Below are positions 8,655 to 18,200 of a stretch of DNA of 64,000 bases, one piece after another. The position numbers were made by a program, and so were the translations under genes. Position 1 is the first letter of the stretch. Each line of letters opens with the position of its first letter. Origin of the DNA: Persicobacter diffluens (GTDB lineage Bacteria; Bacteroidota; Bacteroidia; Cytophagales; Cyclobacteriaceae). Below the pieces are notes generated by a model, which saw nothing but the letters and a program-made list of their open reading frames with translations, did no database searches and was not told the DNA's origin. The stretch covers positions 1,302,001 to 1,366,000 of the forward strand of contig NZ_BQKE01000002.1 of the NCBI RefSeq assembly GCF_036244895.1, given 5' to 3'.

Positions 8655-9029
8655 TTAGCCCGAATTATTCACCGCTACATTCAGAGGAGGATTAAGAGGT
8701 TCGCTATCAGTCCTTTCTGATTGAGGCTGATATTTTAATCGCCCCGATTGGAGTGAGCTTACTTTCTCCTCATTCAGTTGCTTCCTGGAAAAAATTCTGA
8801 ATAGGGAAAATCTTTTTTTCCGGCCATTTAGCTGAACGCCTGTTTAAAAGCACATCCTCCGGCTGCAAATTTGAATTATTGGAAGCGATTTTGGATAATT
8901 TCTCCCTAATAGCGCTGCTATTTTCTCGAAATGATCGGGTATCGCTTCTGCAATAATCAAATTTTCGCTGCGAATTTTGGCTCTTAAACACGCTATCAAC
9001 GAGGGTTTAAGCAGGAGTAATTCGGCTTA
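8655..9029 (+). repeat. R2 element split by R1, ending at the susD stop codon
   Basis: Left terminus TTAGCCCGAATTATTCACCGC; core with TTACTTTCTCCTCATTCAGT; interruption by R1 at 8839-8997; then GAGGGTTTAAGCAGGAGTAA and the right terminus TTCGGCTTA. The last bases coincide with the TAA stop of the leftward susD gene. Confidence 0.65.
8839..8997 (+). repeat. R1 foldback element with 4-bp flanking duplication
   Basis: Ends CCTGTTTAAAAGC and CTCTTAAACACGC. The host R2 sequence AGCTGAACG|AGGGTTTAAG is interrupted, with AACG repeated at both edges (8835-8838 and 8998-9001). This is consistent with a target-site duplication. Confidence 0.75.
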
Positions 9030-10679
9030 GTAACCTTCGGTCTGACTTAAATTCGGGTTGGCTGAAATCTGGGCTGCGGGTAATGGCAGTACCAAACGTT
9101 TTTTGCCATCGGAGGCCTGTCCGGCATTCGGGCCATAAAGATTTTCAGTCACTATTTCATATACTTCATTAGTTTCATTCCACTTTTCATAGCTTACTTC
9201 AATAGGAGCCGTGTTGTTAGCGTCGGTTTTATTGGACCATTTGCCCAGATATTTACCGTGTCGAATCAAATCCTGTCGGCGGGTACCTTCCCAGAGCATT
9301 TCCCAGCCACGTTCGGCCAATACAAAATCCAGGGCAGAAACTCCCATATCTGTCTGATGCGTTTCGGCATTCAGATAAGGATCGCCGGCAGGGAAACGAC
9401 CGCCTTGCTGTCTGAAGGCACTGATGGTGGCTAAACCTTCCGTATTTTTCCCCAAACGGATTTGTGCCTCTGCTTTCATCAGCAATACATCTGCATAGCG
9501 CAGGATGGCGAAATCGTTTCCTCCATCTCCTCCCCAGGAGATGCCGGCTTGTGCCGGATCAATATTATATTTCAAAACACGGACACCCTGGAAGTCGGAA
9601 ATATCAAAGACGCCCATCTCCGGCTGGTGTTGCCAGCGGATGCCATCCACATCTGTAAATTCCGTCACCAGTTGTGCGCGGCGGTTGTCATGCTCGGCAT
9701 AACTGTTATAAAATTCTGTATTTACCGCAAAGCCGTTCCATTTAGAGTGGGTGGCACTCACCGCCTGTCCGTTGATTTCTGCAGCGGCATAGTGCATCCA
9801 CCAACAATTGCCATGATTACCAAAGTCGGCCTGAGCCAGATGCGTAGCCACGAGCAGATAATCCGTATTAGCAGCTTCCTCTGCCAGGGAGAAGGTTTGC
9901 AGGTAGTCCGGATATACCGAATGTCCCATGGTCCCCACTTTATCCGCATAGGCGATCACCTTATTCAGGGCTTCATCGGAAGGGGCATTGACCTCGAAAT
10001 TGTCATTATTGTAAACGCCCTCGTTCAAATATAATTTGGCTAATAGTCCGTAAGCTGCTGCGGAAGAAATGCGTCCGTAGGAAGCCGTAGCCGGCAGGGC
10101 ATCCTTAATGGCTTCCAGCTCACTCACCACAAAAGCATACAATTCGGAACGTTCGGCAGCGGGTAAATTTCCCGGATTTATGGCAGTAGTCACCAAAGGC
10201 GCCCGTCCAAACATATCCATGATTTCATAGTAAAAGAAGGCGCGGAGGAATCTCGCCTCATGCTGCAGGCGGCTTAATTCGGCACTACTCTCTAAGCTGG
10301 CAGAACGCTCAATAAGGGTGTTGGCCCGGGAAATCCCCGTCATTGGCCGGTTGTAGGTTCCTCTAAGGTGCGGATGATACTGATCCCAGGTGTGGGCATT
10401 AATTTGCAACCATTTTCCACCATCTACCCAGTTTCCACCCCGGCCGGGAACGACACATTCATCGGAGGATACTACATTATAGCCCCAGGTGTTTTCATGA
10501 TGATACAGTCCGCGAAGTTGGGCGTAAACGGCATTCAATGCGGTATTCACCTCAGCAGTATTACGGTAATATTCGGTATCCGGAACAGAGCTGAACAACT
10601 CCTCATCCAAATTGGTACAAGCCACTCCGGTGCATAGTGACAGGAGCAATATCAAGCCAATAGAAATTTTATTTTTCAT
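9027..10679 (-). CDS. SusD/RagB-family surface glycan-binding lipoprotein
   Basis: A 550-aa SusD-like protein, the outer-membrane lipoprotein that lids a SusC transporter and binds the incoming nutrient. Seen: a lipoprotein signal with Cys21 (CTGVACTN), the SusD N-terminal pattern (AEVNTALNAVYAQLRGLY), the RAFFYYEIMDMFGRAPLV motif around residue 150, FAILRYADVLLMKAEAQIRL near residue 385, the conserved RGWEMLWEGTRRQDLIRHG near 465, and LPLPAAQISANPNLSQTEGY at the end. The gene starts 24 bp after the susC stop, so the two are one operon. No glycosidase, protease or regulator accompanies the pair, so the substrate is unknown. Its stop codon coincides with the terminus of an R2 repeat. Confidence 0.93.
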   Translation of the reverse strand: MKNKISIGLILLLSLCTGVACTNLDEELFSSVPDTEYYRNTAEVNTALNAVYAQLRGLYHHENTWGYNVVSSDECVVPGRGGNWVDGGKWLQINAHTWDQYHPHLRGTYNRPMTGISRANTLIERSASLESSAELSRLQHEARFLRAFFYYEIMDMFGRAPLVTTAINPGNLPAAERSELYAFVVSELEAIKDALPATASYGRISSAAAYGLLAKLYLNEGVYNNDNFEVNAPSDEALNKVIAYADKVGTMGHSVYPDYLQTFSLAEEAANTDYLLVATHLAQADFGNHGNCWWMHYAAAEINGQAVSATHSKWNGFAVNTEFYNSYAEHDNRRAQLVTEFTDVDGIRWQHQPEMGVFDISDFQGVRVLKYNIDPAQAGISWGGDGGNDFAILRYADVLLMKAEAQIRLGKNTEGLATISAFRQQGGRFPAGDPYLNAETHQTDMGVSALDFVLAERGWEMLWEGTRRQDLIRHGKYLGKWSNKTDANNTAPIEVSYEKWNETNEVYEIVTENLYGPNAGQASDGKKRLVLPLPAAQISANPNLSQTEGY

Positions 10680-10703
10680 GATGATTTTCGCTTTTCTTAA
10701 AGA

Positions 10704-13634
10704 TTAAAAAGTCACATTTACCCCAAAAGTGAAGGTTCTCGATCGTGGGTAATTATTATAATCGATACCATAAGCAGGTACCTGTCTTCCGCCGGAAGTC
10801 GGCGTGTTCACCTCCGGATCAAAGCCGCTGTAGTTGGTGAGGACGAATAAGTTCTGCCCGGTGAGATATACCCGTAGATGGGAGATGTTCTTCATATTCA
10901 CCGTGTTAAAGGTATAGCCCAAAGTTAGGTTGGCCAGGCGCAGGAAGGAGCCATCTTCCACAAATCGATCAGAAAAGGCGGTTACCCCATTTGGCTGGTT
11001 GTCATCATAAACATTGCGCAGGGCGTTTACCTGCGAGCCATTGGCTTGTGCACTCGCCTTGTCGGAAAGTTCCATGGCCGTATTGTTCACCACATCATTG
11101 CCCATGGAGCCCTGGAAGAAGAAGCTGAAGTCTACATTTTTGTAATTGAACGCATTATTCAAACCTAATAGTACTTTCGGCATGGCAGTGCCAATGATCT
11201 GAGATTCTTCTGAAAGTAGTTCATTGCCATTTTCATCTATTCCCAAATATTTTTTGCCATAAATGGTCCCGTATGGTTCACCCGGAGTAATAATTTGCGC
11301 ATAGGCACCGGTCAATCCCCGACCCGCCAGGTCACCCGTTTCAATCAGTTCTATCCCATAGCCCAGGCTTTGCACCTCATTTTGGTTGAAGGAAAGATTC
11401 AGTCCGGTGGTCCAGGTGAAATCATCCCGCTGAATATTCACCGTATTCAGCGCCAGTTCAATACCGCTGTTGCGCACTTCGCCAATATTATAAAAGCGAT
11501 TATCGCCATTGGCCGGCTGGGAGGCGTCATATTGCAAGAGTAGATCGTAGGTGTCTTTGATATAGAAATCCAGATTACCATAAATGCGACCGGAAAGAAA
11601 ATCAAAATCCGCCCCTATATTGATTTGACTGGTTTCTTCCCACTTCAAATCCGGGTTGGGGTTGTTCTTTGGCGCTACGCCGGGTGACACCGAATTCGGA
11701 TTATCAAGTATTGCTCCATGGCCCAAGTCGGATCCAATGATGCCAATGGCCTGGAGGTTGGCGATTTCCTGGGAGCCCGTCACCCCCCAACCCGCTCTTA
11801 ATTTCAAGTCTGTCAAAACGCTGTTGCCTTGCAGGAAGCTTTCTTCGGACAGGCGCCAGGCAGCAGATACCGCCGGGAAAATTCCCCATTTATTGTTGGG
11901 TCCGAATTTGGAAGAGCCATCCGCTCTCAGGGTGGCGTTCAATACATATCGATCCTTGAAGGTATAGTTGGCACGACCAAAGAAAGAAACCAGTCGGTTT
12001 TTCTCCTTATTAGAATAAGAAGTCTCCACCGTAGAGGATCCAATATTATCCACTCCGGTCTGGTCGAACTGAAAGGTATTGGCAATCAATCCGAACTCAT
12101 CCAGCGTATATTCCTGGAAAGTATACCCACCTACGGCATTCAGTCGGTGGTCTTTCCACTGGTTTTTGTAGGTGAGTGTAGTTTCTAAAAGGTTGTTCAT
12201 CAGGTCTTTTTGCTGCTGTCCGCCCCGTCCATTGGAGAACCACCAGTTGTAAGCCGGAAAGAATGATTTCCTTTTGGCGCCGTTCAAATCGGTACCAATG
12301 CGCACCTGAGCAGTTAAGTGTTGGGTGATGTCATAATCGGCAGAGAGGTTCGCCAGGATTCTTTTGGTATAGGTAAAGTCATCGGTGGTCTCAGCCATCG
12401 TATAAGGGTTTTTCAATTCCGGTAAGGTGGGCTCAAAGTTTTGATCCATCAGGGGAGAGACGCGCAGCATGCTGTTGATCACTCCGGAATTTCCGGCAGA
12501 GCCGGTCCCATAGGGCAGGTAATTATCGATCACATAGGAGGCCAGGACATTCGCTTTGATATTCAGGCGTTCATTCACTTTTTGATTCAGGTTGAAACTC
12601 CCGTTGAAGCGCTCCACCCCGGAGTTTATCAGAATACCATCCTGCTTAAAATAATTTCCGGAAAGCCGATATTGTGTTTTTTCGGATCCTCCGGTCATGG
12701 AGATATTATGGTTGTGCGTTAGTGCTTGTCGGGTCATGACGTCTTGCCAGTCGGTGGAGGCAGCCTGATCGTCTGCATTGGGATTAAACTCCCGGTATTC
12801 CTGCGCTGTGAGCACATCCAGTTTTTTGGCAATGGTGGAAAGCCCTACGGCCCCGTCATAGCTGACGGACGTTTTTCCGCCTTTACCGGATTTCGTGGTG
12901 ATGATGATCACCCCATTGGCAGCGCGGGAACCATAAATAGCGGTCGAAGAAGCATCTTTCAGGATTTCAATGCTTTCAATATCATTCGGGTTAATGGTAC
13001 TCAGTGGATTTCGGGCAGTGGAGGCGGAGTTTTCCAGTGTCGTTCCCGGATCCACGGAAGTGTTGTCAATCGGGAATCCGTCAATCACATAGAGTGGTTC
13101 ATTGGAGGCAGTCAGAGAAGTTCCGCCCCGCACCCGGATGTTTACACCACCGCCGGGCTCACCGGTTGCGGGTGTCATCATGACACCGGCAGCACGTCCC
13201 TGGAAGAGCTGGTCCGGAGAGGAAACAGAACCGGTGTTAAAATCTTTGGAGGAGATCGAGCTGATGGAGCCGGTCACATCCTTTTTTTCAAGACTACCGT
13301 ATCCGATCACTACAATTTCTTCCAGTTCTTCAATGTCCGGGCTCATTTGGATGCTAAAGTTGGTTTGATTGCCAATGATGATGCTTTGTGCCTTGTAACC
13401 AATAAAAGTAAAAATCAATTTGCTGCTTTCGGAGGGGACGGTTAATTCAAATTTTCCGTTCAGATCAGTGGCGGTTCCCTGCGAGCTCCCTTCGATCATG
13501 ACGCCCACTCCCGGGAGGCCGGCCTTATTTTCATCGAATACGATTCCGCTTACTTTTATGCCCTGAGCAAAAATCGGCATAGCACAGCACAACTGAAGGA
13601 GTAGAATTACTCCCAGCGTAAATAATCTTCTCAT
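10704..13634 (-). CDS. SusC/RagA-family TonB-dependent transporter
   Basis: A 976-aa outer-membrane TonB-dependent transporter. Seen: signal peptide (residues 1-24, ending PIFAQ), an N-terminal carboxypeptidase-regulatory-like domain (KVSGIVFDENKAGLPGVGVM), a TonB-box region (EEIVVIGYGSLEKKDVTGSI), the plug domain with RVRGGTSLTASNEPLYVIDG and the SusC signature SIEILKDASSTAIYGSRAAN, then a beta-barrel ending in FTFGVNVTF. First gene of a two-gene leftward operon with susD. The ~620-bp AT-rich gap to the divergent chelatase gene should hold its promoter. There is no STN domain or linked anti-sigma factor, so regulation by a FecR/ECF pair is not indicated. Confidence 0.95.
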   Translation of the reverse strand: MRRLFTLGVILLLQLCCAMPIFAQGIKVSGIVFDENKAGLPGVGVMIEGSSQGTATDLNGKFELTVPSESSKLIFTFIGYKAQSIIIGNQTNFSIQMSPDIEELEEIVVIGYGSLEKKDVTGSISSISSKDFNTGSVSSPDQLFQGRAAGVMMTPATGEPGGGVNIRVRGGTSLTASNEPLYVIDGFPIDNTSVDPGTTLENSASTARNPLSTINPNDIESIEILKDASSTAIYGSRAANGVIIITTKSGKGGKTSVSYDGAVGLSTIAKKLDVLTAQEYREFNPNADDQAASTDWQDVMTRQALTHNHNISMTGGSEKTQYRLSGNYFKQDGILINSGVERFNGSFNLNQKVNERLNIKANVLASYVIDNYLPYGTGSAGNSGVINSMLRVSPLMDQNFEPTLPELKNPYTMAETTDDFTYTKRILANLSADYDITQHLTAQVRIGTDLNGAKRKSFFPAYNWWFSNGRGGQQQKDLMNNLLETTLTYKNQWKDHRLNAVGGYTFQEYTLDEFGLIANTFQFDQTGVDNIGSSTVETSYSNKEKNRLVSFFGRANYTFKDRYVLNATLRADGSSKFGPNNKWGIFPAVSAAWRLSEESFLQGNSVLTDLKLRAGWGVTGSQEIANLQAIGIIGSDLGHGAILDNPNSVSPGVAPKNNPNPDLKWEETSQINIGADFDFLSGRIYGNLDFYIKDTYDLLLQYDASQPANGDNRFYNIGEVRNSGIELALNTVNIQRDDFTWTTGLNLSFNQNEVQSLGYGIELIETGDLAGRGLTGAYAQIITPGEPYGTIYGKKYLGIDENGNELLSEESQIIGTAMPKVLLGLNNAFNYKNVDFSFFFQGSMGNDVVNNTAMELSDKASAQANGSQVNALRNVYDDNQPNGVTAFSDRFVEDGSFLRLANLTLGYTFNTVNMKNISHLRVYLTGQNLFVLTNYSGFDPEVNTPTSGGRQVPAYGIDYNNYPRSRTFTFGVNVTF

Positions 13635-14256
13635 AGGTTTAAGTTTTGGTTTTTGTGCTTATAAAAAAAATACAAAAAATAACGTTGGTTGAAACGAGCT
13701 CGTAATTCAATAAGGAGGAGATTTTTTACTTTTCAAAATTGTGAAATTTGAAAAATTTAATGCAAAACAGCCGCTCATATTAAAAAAATAAGAAAATGCG
13801 ATTGGCGGTAAAATTAGGGTTTATTTTCCGCAAACGATTGTTTGTCTCGTTTTGACATCTTTTTTATGGTCTTCAAATTAATGTTCAGTACTGGAATTGA
13901 AATTTCGAAATCGTTTGAAATAGTGTTTTTGGTTAAATTTGGGGCTTTTTAGCTTATTATTTTGCGTGATTCGTTTTTATTGTATTTTTCTAATAGTGAA
14001 ATTTTATATTAATTTTTGGAATATTTTTTCTTGTACAGAATTATTGAGCTGCCCGGGAAGGGAATGCCGACTTTTCGCATTTATTCCTTGCTCCCTTCAA
14101 GTGCGCTGTGTTCTATAAATGCAAAAATTATTTTCTTTGTGAGGGTTGGTCATTAAAGCCTGATTAGAAAAAAAGTTCTGATTATTTTGTAGTTTATTTA
14201 AATCGATTCTAAATTGCGCTCATTATTTAAAATAAGTCTAAATAAAAATAAAAGAA
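13635..14256. other. Divergent promoter region between susC and the chelatase operon
   Basis: About 620 bp of AT-rich sequence with no open frame. It must contain the promoters of both flanking operons, but I cannot assign a convincing TTTG/TAnnTTTG pair. No member of the interspersed repeats lies here. Confidence 0.5.
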
Positions 14257-15183
14257 ATGAGCAGGCAATTACTATTGATGACAGCCCTGATAATGACCAT
14301 TTTTGGATGCCAATCCACCAAAAAAAGTGAGGGAAAAGTAAGCGGGGATCAGCCTAAAGTAGGGGTATTGTTGGTGAATCATGGTTCTGTTTCCAAGAAC
14401 TGGAGACAGATGTTATTAGATATTGAAAAAGAGGTGGAAGGTGATATCATGGCGGACGGCCGAGTGTCGGAAGTACGTACCGCATTTATGGAATATACGG
14501 AGCCGTCTATTGCATCCCAGTTGAAGGCTTTTGATCAGGAAGGCTATGATGAAGTGGTGATTGTGCCGATCTTCCTGACGATCAGTTCTCATACCAATTC
14601 CGATATTCCCAACATTTGTGGCCTGGCGAATAATCCGGAAGTGCAAAAGGAGTTAGCCAAGGAAAAAATCGAAATTTATCGTGCCCGGGCAAGGGTAACG
14701 ATTGCCCCACTTTTGGATTATCCTTCCGTATTGAAAAAGAATATTGCGCGCAGAGTAGCCGCCTTGTCGGATGGTTCCGGAAACGAAGGAGTGGCTTTGA
14801 TTGCCTATGGAGATGCTGACTTCAACCAGCAGTGGGAAGAAATGGTGGAGGATATTGGGAAATATTTGAAAGTACAAACCGGTATAGGGTCCATTTCCTA
14901 CGGTTGGTGCGGGCATTTAGTGCGATATTCCTCTGAGCCTACCAAGAAAGCCATTGAGCAGGTATTGGAGTTGGAGGAGAAAGCCATTGTGATCCCCATT
15001 TTGGTGGCTAATGATGAGTATTTTCAGGGGGAAATCATACAGAATGGAGTGGATGCCATCGCGGATTCGGAGACAAAAGTGGCTTACAAGCAGGATGCTA
15101 TTCTGCCGGATGCCAATATTAATAAGTGGGTGGTGGACATTACCCAAAAAACAGTAGATGGTATTTTGAATCCGGTACAATAG
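14257..15183 (+). CDS. CbiK/CbiX-like chelatase lipoprotein, probably for haem/tetrapyrrole
   Basis: A 308-aa protein with a lipoprotein signal (Cys18 in TIFGC) and a class II chelatase fold of the CbiK/CbiX/sirohydrochlorin type. Seen: GVLLVNHGSVSKNW near residue 37 with the candidate metal-site His42, YDEVVIVPIFLTISSHTNSD near residue 100, and in the second half GVALIAYGDADFNQQW and AIVIPILVANDEYFQGE. Cytoplasmic relatives insert cobalt or iron. A lipidated version beside a TonB receptor and an HmuY-like protein resembles the IhtB/FetB haem lipoprotein of Porphyromonas, proposed to strip iron from haem. I therefore infer envelope metal insertion or removal on a tetrapyrrole. It is first in an operon, 65 bp ahead of the fused reductase-receptor gene. 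A role in cobamide salvage is an alternative. Confidence 0.75.
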   Translation: MSRQLLLMTALIMTIFGCQSTKKSEGKVSGDQPKVGVLLVNHGSVSKNWRQMLLDIEKEVEGDIMADGRVSEVRTAFMEYTEPSIASQLKAFDQEGYDEVVIVPIFLTISSHTNSDIPNICGLANNPEVQKELAKEKIEIYRARARVTIAPLLDYPSVLKKNIARRVAALSDGSGNEGVALIAYGDADFNQQWEEMVEDIGKYLKVQTGIGSISYGWCGHLVRYSSEPTKKAIEQVLELEEKAIVIPILVANDEYFQGEIIQNGVDAIADSETKVAYKQDAILPDANINKWVVDITQKTVDGILNPVQ

Positions 15184-15248
15184 TTTTTTTATAATGTGTT
15201 GCTCCGGATTTTAGGAGCAGCATTTCAATTTATTGATTGTTGATATAC

Positions 15249-18200
15249 ATGTTGAAGTCGGTACAGTTAGATATTCCAAAATCTATATTGACTGCGGTGG
15301 TTTTGGGGCTGGTCCTCTTTTTCACGATGAATGGCCCGCTGAATCCGCCATCAGTCCAATTCAATGCGAATCATGTAGACCAAACGTTTTTTGCGCCTAA
15401 AATTGTAGGGCAATCAAAAGGGAAGTCGGACTTTGGTTTATTGTCCGCAGATGCGGCAAAAGTGGATTTGGCCTATGGGATGATTACTCCGGAACAAAAA
15501 CAGCAGCAGTCTCATGGGCTGATATCTTCTGACAAGGCGGTAGGCGAAATGCTCAACAATGCCCAATGGGCGTTGGAAATGGAGCAGCGCCTGAAGGAGC
15601 GTTGGGGAGGGGAACGTACTTTTCAGATCAAAATGTTCGAAGAGCATTGCTTTGCCGAGGTATATGATAAGGGGCGGTTGGTGTCCGTTTATTTGGAAAA
15701 TCAGGTGAATAATCATGTGCAGGGCTATGCGGGTCCGGTTTATATTGGGGCATATATTGGTAAACACGGCCAGCTTTTGGGGCTTGATTATCTGCACTCT
15801 CTGGAGACGGAAAGTTATCTGCGGAAAATTTTTCGCACCGATTATATGGGGCAGTATGAACAACTGGATTTGGGTGCTGCCCATAGTATTGATGCGGTTT
15901 CCGGTGCAACGATTACGACCAAAGCCATTGCCGATGCGACCACCATGCTGGTGGAGGTCGGGGCGCCGATGGTGGAGTCTTATCTGACGGAAGCTATGTC
16001 GGATTTTGAGGTCAAAGCGAGTTTGAATAAGTGGTGGGTCGTACAGGCGGTAATCCTTGGGCTCTTGTTCCTTTTTCATTTTCAGAAGAAAATCAAGAGG
16101 AGTAAGAGCATTCGAATGGGCTTGGCGATTTTCACCCTGCTCTTTTTGGGTTTTGGCATGAATCAGTCGTTCACTTATATCACTTTTGTGCAGCCCTTTA
16201 TGGGAACAGAGTTGTCGTATTTTATGGTGGCCTATTCGGTAATGGTCCTGCTTTCGGCCATTTGGGGGAAAAATGTGTATTGTAAATATGTATGTCCTTT
16301 CGGCGCGGCTCAGATGATAAGTCTGAAGTATTCCCCATTTAAGAAAAAGGACATCCTCATTTCCAACAAACAGGCTTCCCTTATACGCTATGCGGTAACG
16401 CTGGTTTTACTGTCAGGGGTGATTTACGGCTATCGGGATTGGGGTAATTTTGAATTATTTCCGGATTTATTCGGTTTGCAGTTCAGCAGTTACTGGTTCT
16501 TTGTGGCGGTATTGGTGGTCTTGGTTTCGATGCGCTTTCCCATGATCTGGTGCCGGCTGACCTGCCCCACCGGTTGTGTGTTGGATACGCTTACGGATGC
16601 GGCTGAATTTCGCGGATATAAAAAGAAAAAACCGATTGCTAAAAATACAGTTATGCCCAAAATTAAACGGAATAAACCGATGGTGGCCACAGTGCTGTTG
16701 CTTTTTATGGGATTGGGGAATGCCCGGGCGCAACAGTTCCACCTATCGGTAATAGACCTCGAGGACCAAAGGGCTATTCCGGCTGCGAATGTGCATTTGG
16801 TAGACGCCTCAACAGGTTTCGATAAATATATGGTAACCAATGAGCAGGGACAGATCTCCTTTGATTACCGTCCGGGTTTAGTTGCTGTGGTGAGTCATCT
16901 TTGTTATTTGCCCAAGCAGATGGAATTAGGATCAGCCTCCATGACCATTAAGCTGCAGCCGGATGTGCGGATGCTGAATCAGGTGGTGATGACGGCCCAG
17001 GCGGAACCGGTTTTGGCAGACCGATCTATTTATAAAATTAAGCCGATTTCAAATCAGGAAATTGAAAAACTGGGCGCGGTGAGTTTACCCGATGTTTTGC
17101 AGTTTCAGACTGGGGTCAACCTGATTGAAGACGGAGTGCTGGGGACTAAAATCATCATGCAAGGCCTGGAAGGCGAACATGTGAAGATCATGGTGGATGG
17201 GGTTCCCCTGGTCGGTCGGATGGATGGGAATATCGATTTGTCACAGATTAATCTGTCACAAGTAGATCATATTGAGGTCCTGGAAGGGCCCATGTCGGTG
17301 ATTTACGGTTCCAATGCACTGGCCGGTACCATCAATATTATCACCAGGGAGATTCAGCATCAGTCCCTTCGGGTAAATGCCAAAAGCTATGCGGAATCTG
17401 TCGGGCAATTTCAAAATGCTGTCAGTGCTGAAGTGAAAAAGGGAAAACATGCTGCAGGCATCACCCTGGGGTATAACTACTTCAATGGGTATTCCGAAAA
17501 TGCTTCCTCCAATCGTCGGTCGGATGATTGGCGCCCCAAGGATCAGCTACAAATTGCTCCTTATTATGCCTTTCGGTCAGGTAAATTGAAAGGGAAGGTT
17601 GGGCTGAATTTCTTCGATGAAACCATTAAGGCTTTGGGCGAGTATCCCAGTATTGGGGCATTGGCCTATGATACCCAATTCAATACCCAACGTATCAACT
17701 ATTATTCAAATTGGAATTATAAGTTTTCGGCCCAGTCCAACCTTTCGGCAGTGCTTTCTTATCAGACTTTTGACCGCCTGACGGAGAATATTACCACCGA
17801 TTTGGTCACTAATGGGGAGACGGTGACTTCCTCTTCTAGTGAGCTATTCGACACCTTCAATGGTAGATTGAACTATTTTTATAAAAGCGAACTATTTAAC
17901 TGGCAATTGGGTGCCGAGGCAACCTTAGAGAATGGCAGTGGGGATAAAATGCCTGAGAATGATGGTATGCAGGAATATGCCCTGTACACCACCCTGGAGT
18001 GGAAACTATCTGAAAGTTGGTCGGCTCAGCCTGGTTTGCGGTACATGTATAATGCGGCATTTGATGCCCCATTTATCTATAATTTGCATTTTAAATGGGA
18101 TAAGGACAACAAGTGGCTGGCACGATTCTCCGGAGCTACTGCCTTCCGTGCGCCCTCTTTGAAAGAACGCTATATGATATTTGTAGATTCTAATCACCGA

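Larger units (their letters stand above)
7831..9026. other. Intergenic cluster of nested R1/R2 repeats
   Basis: No gene. It contains two R2 elements (8113-8495 and 8655-9029), each interrupted by an R1 element, with a terminator-like hairpin between them (8551-8581). The possible N-terminal extension of the methyltransferase (7831-7929) is also here. Confidence 0.6.

Noticed and set aside
12726..13445. A 239-codon plus-strand frame inside susC
   Set aside because: It is the complement of a well-recognised SusC plug and barrel region.
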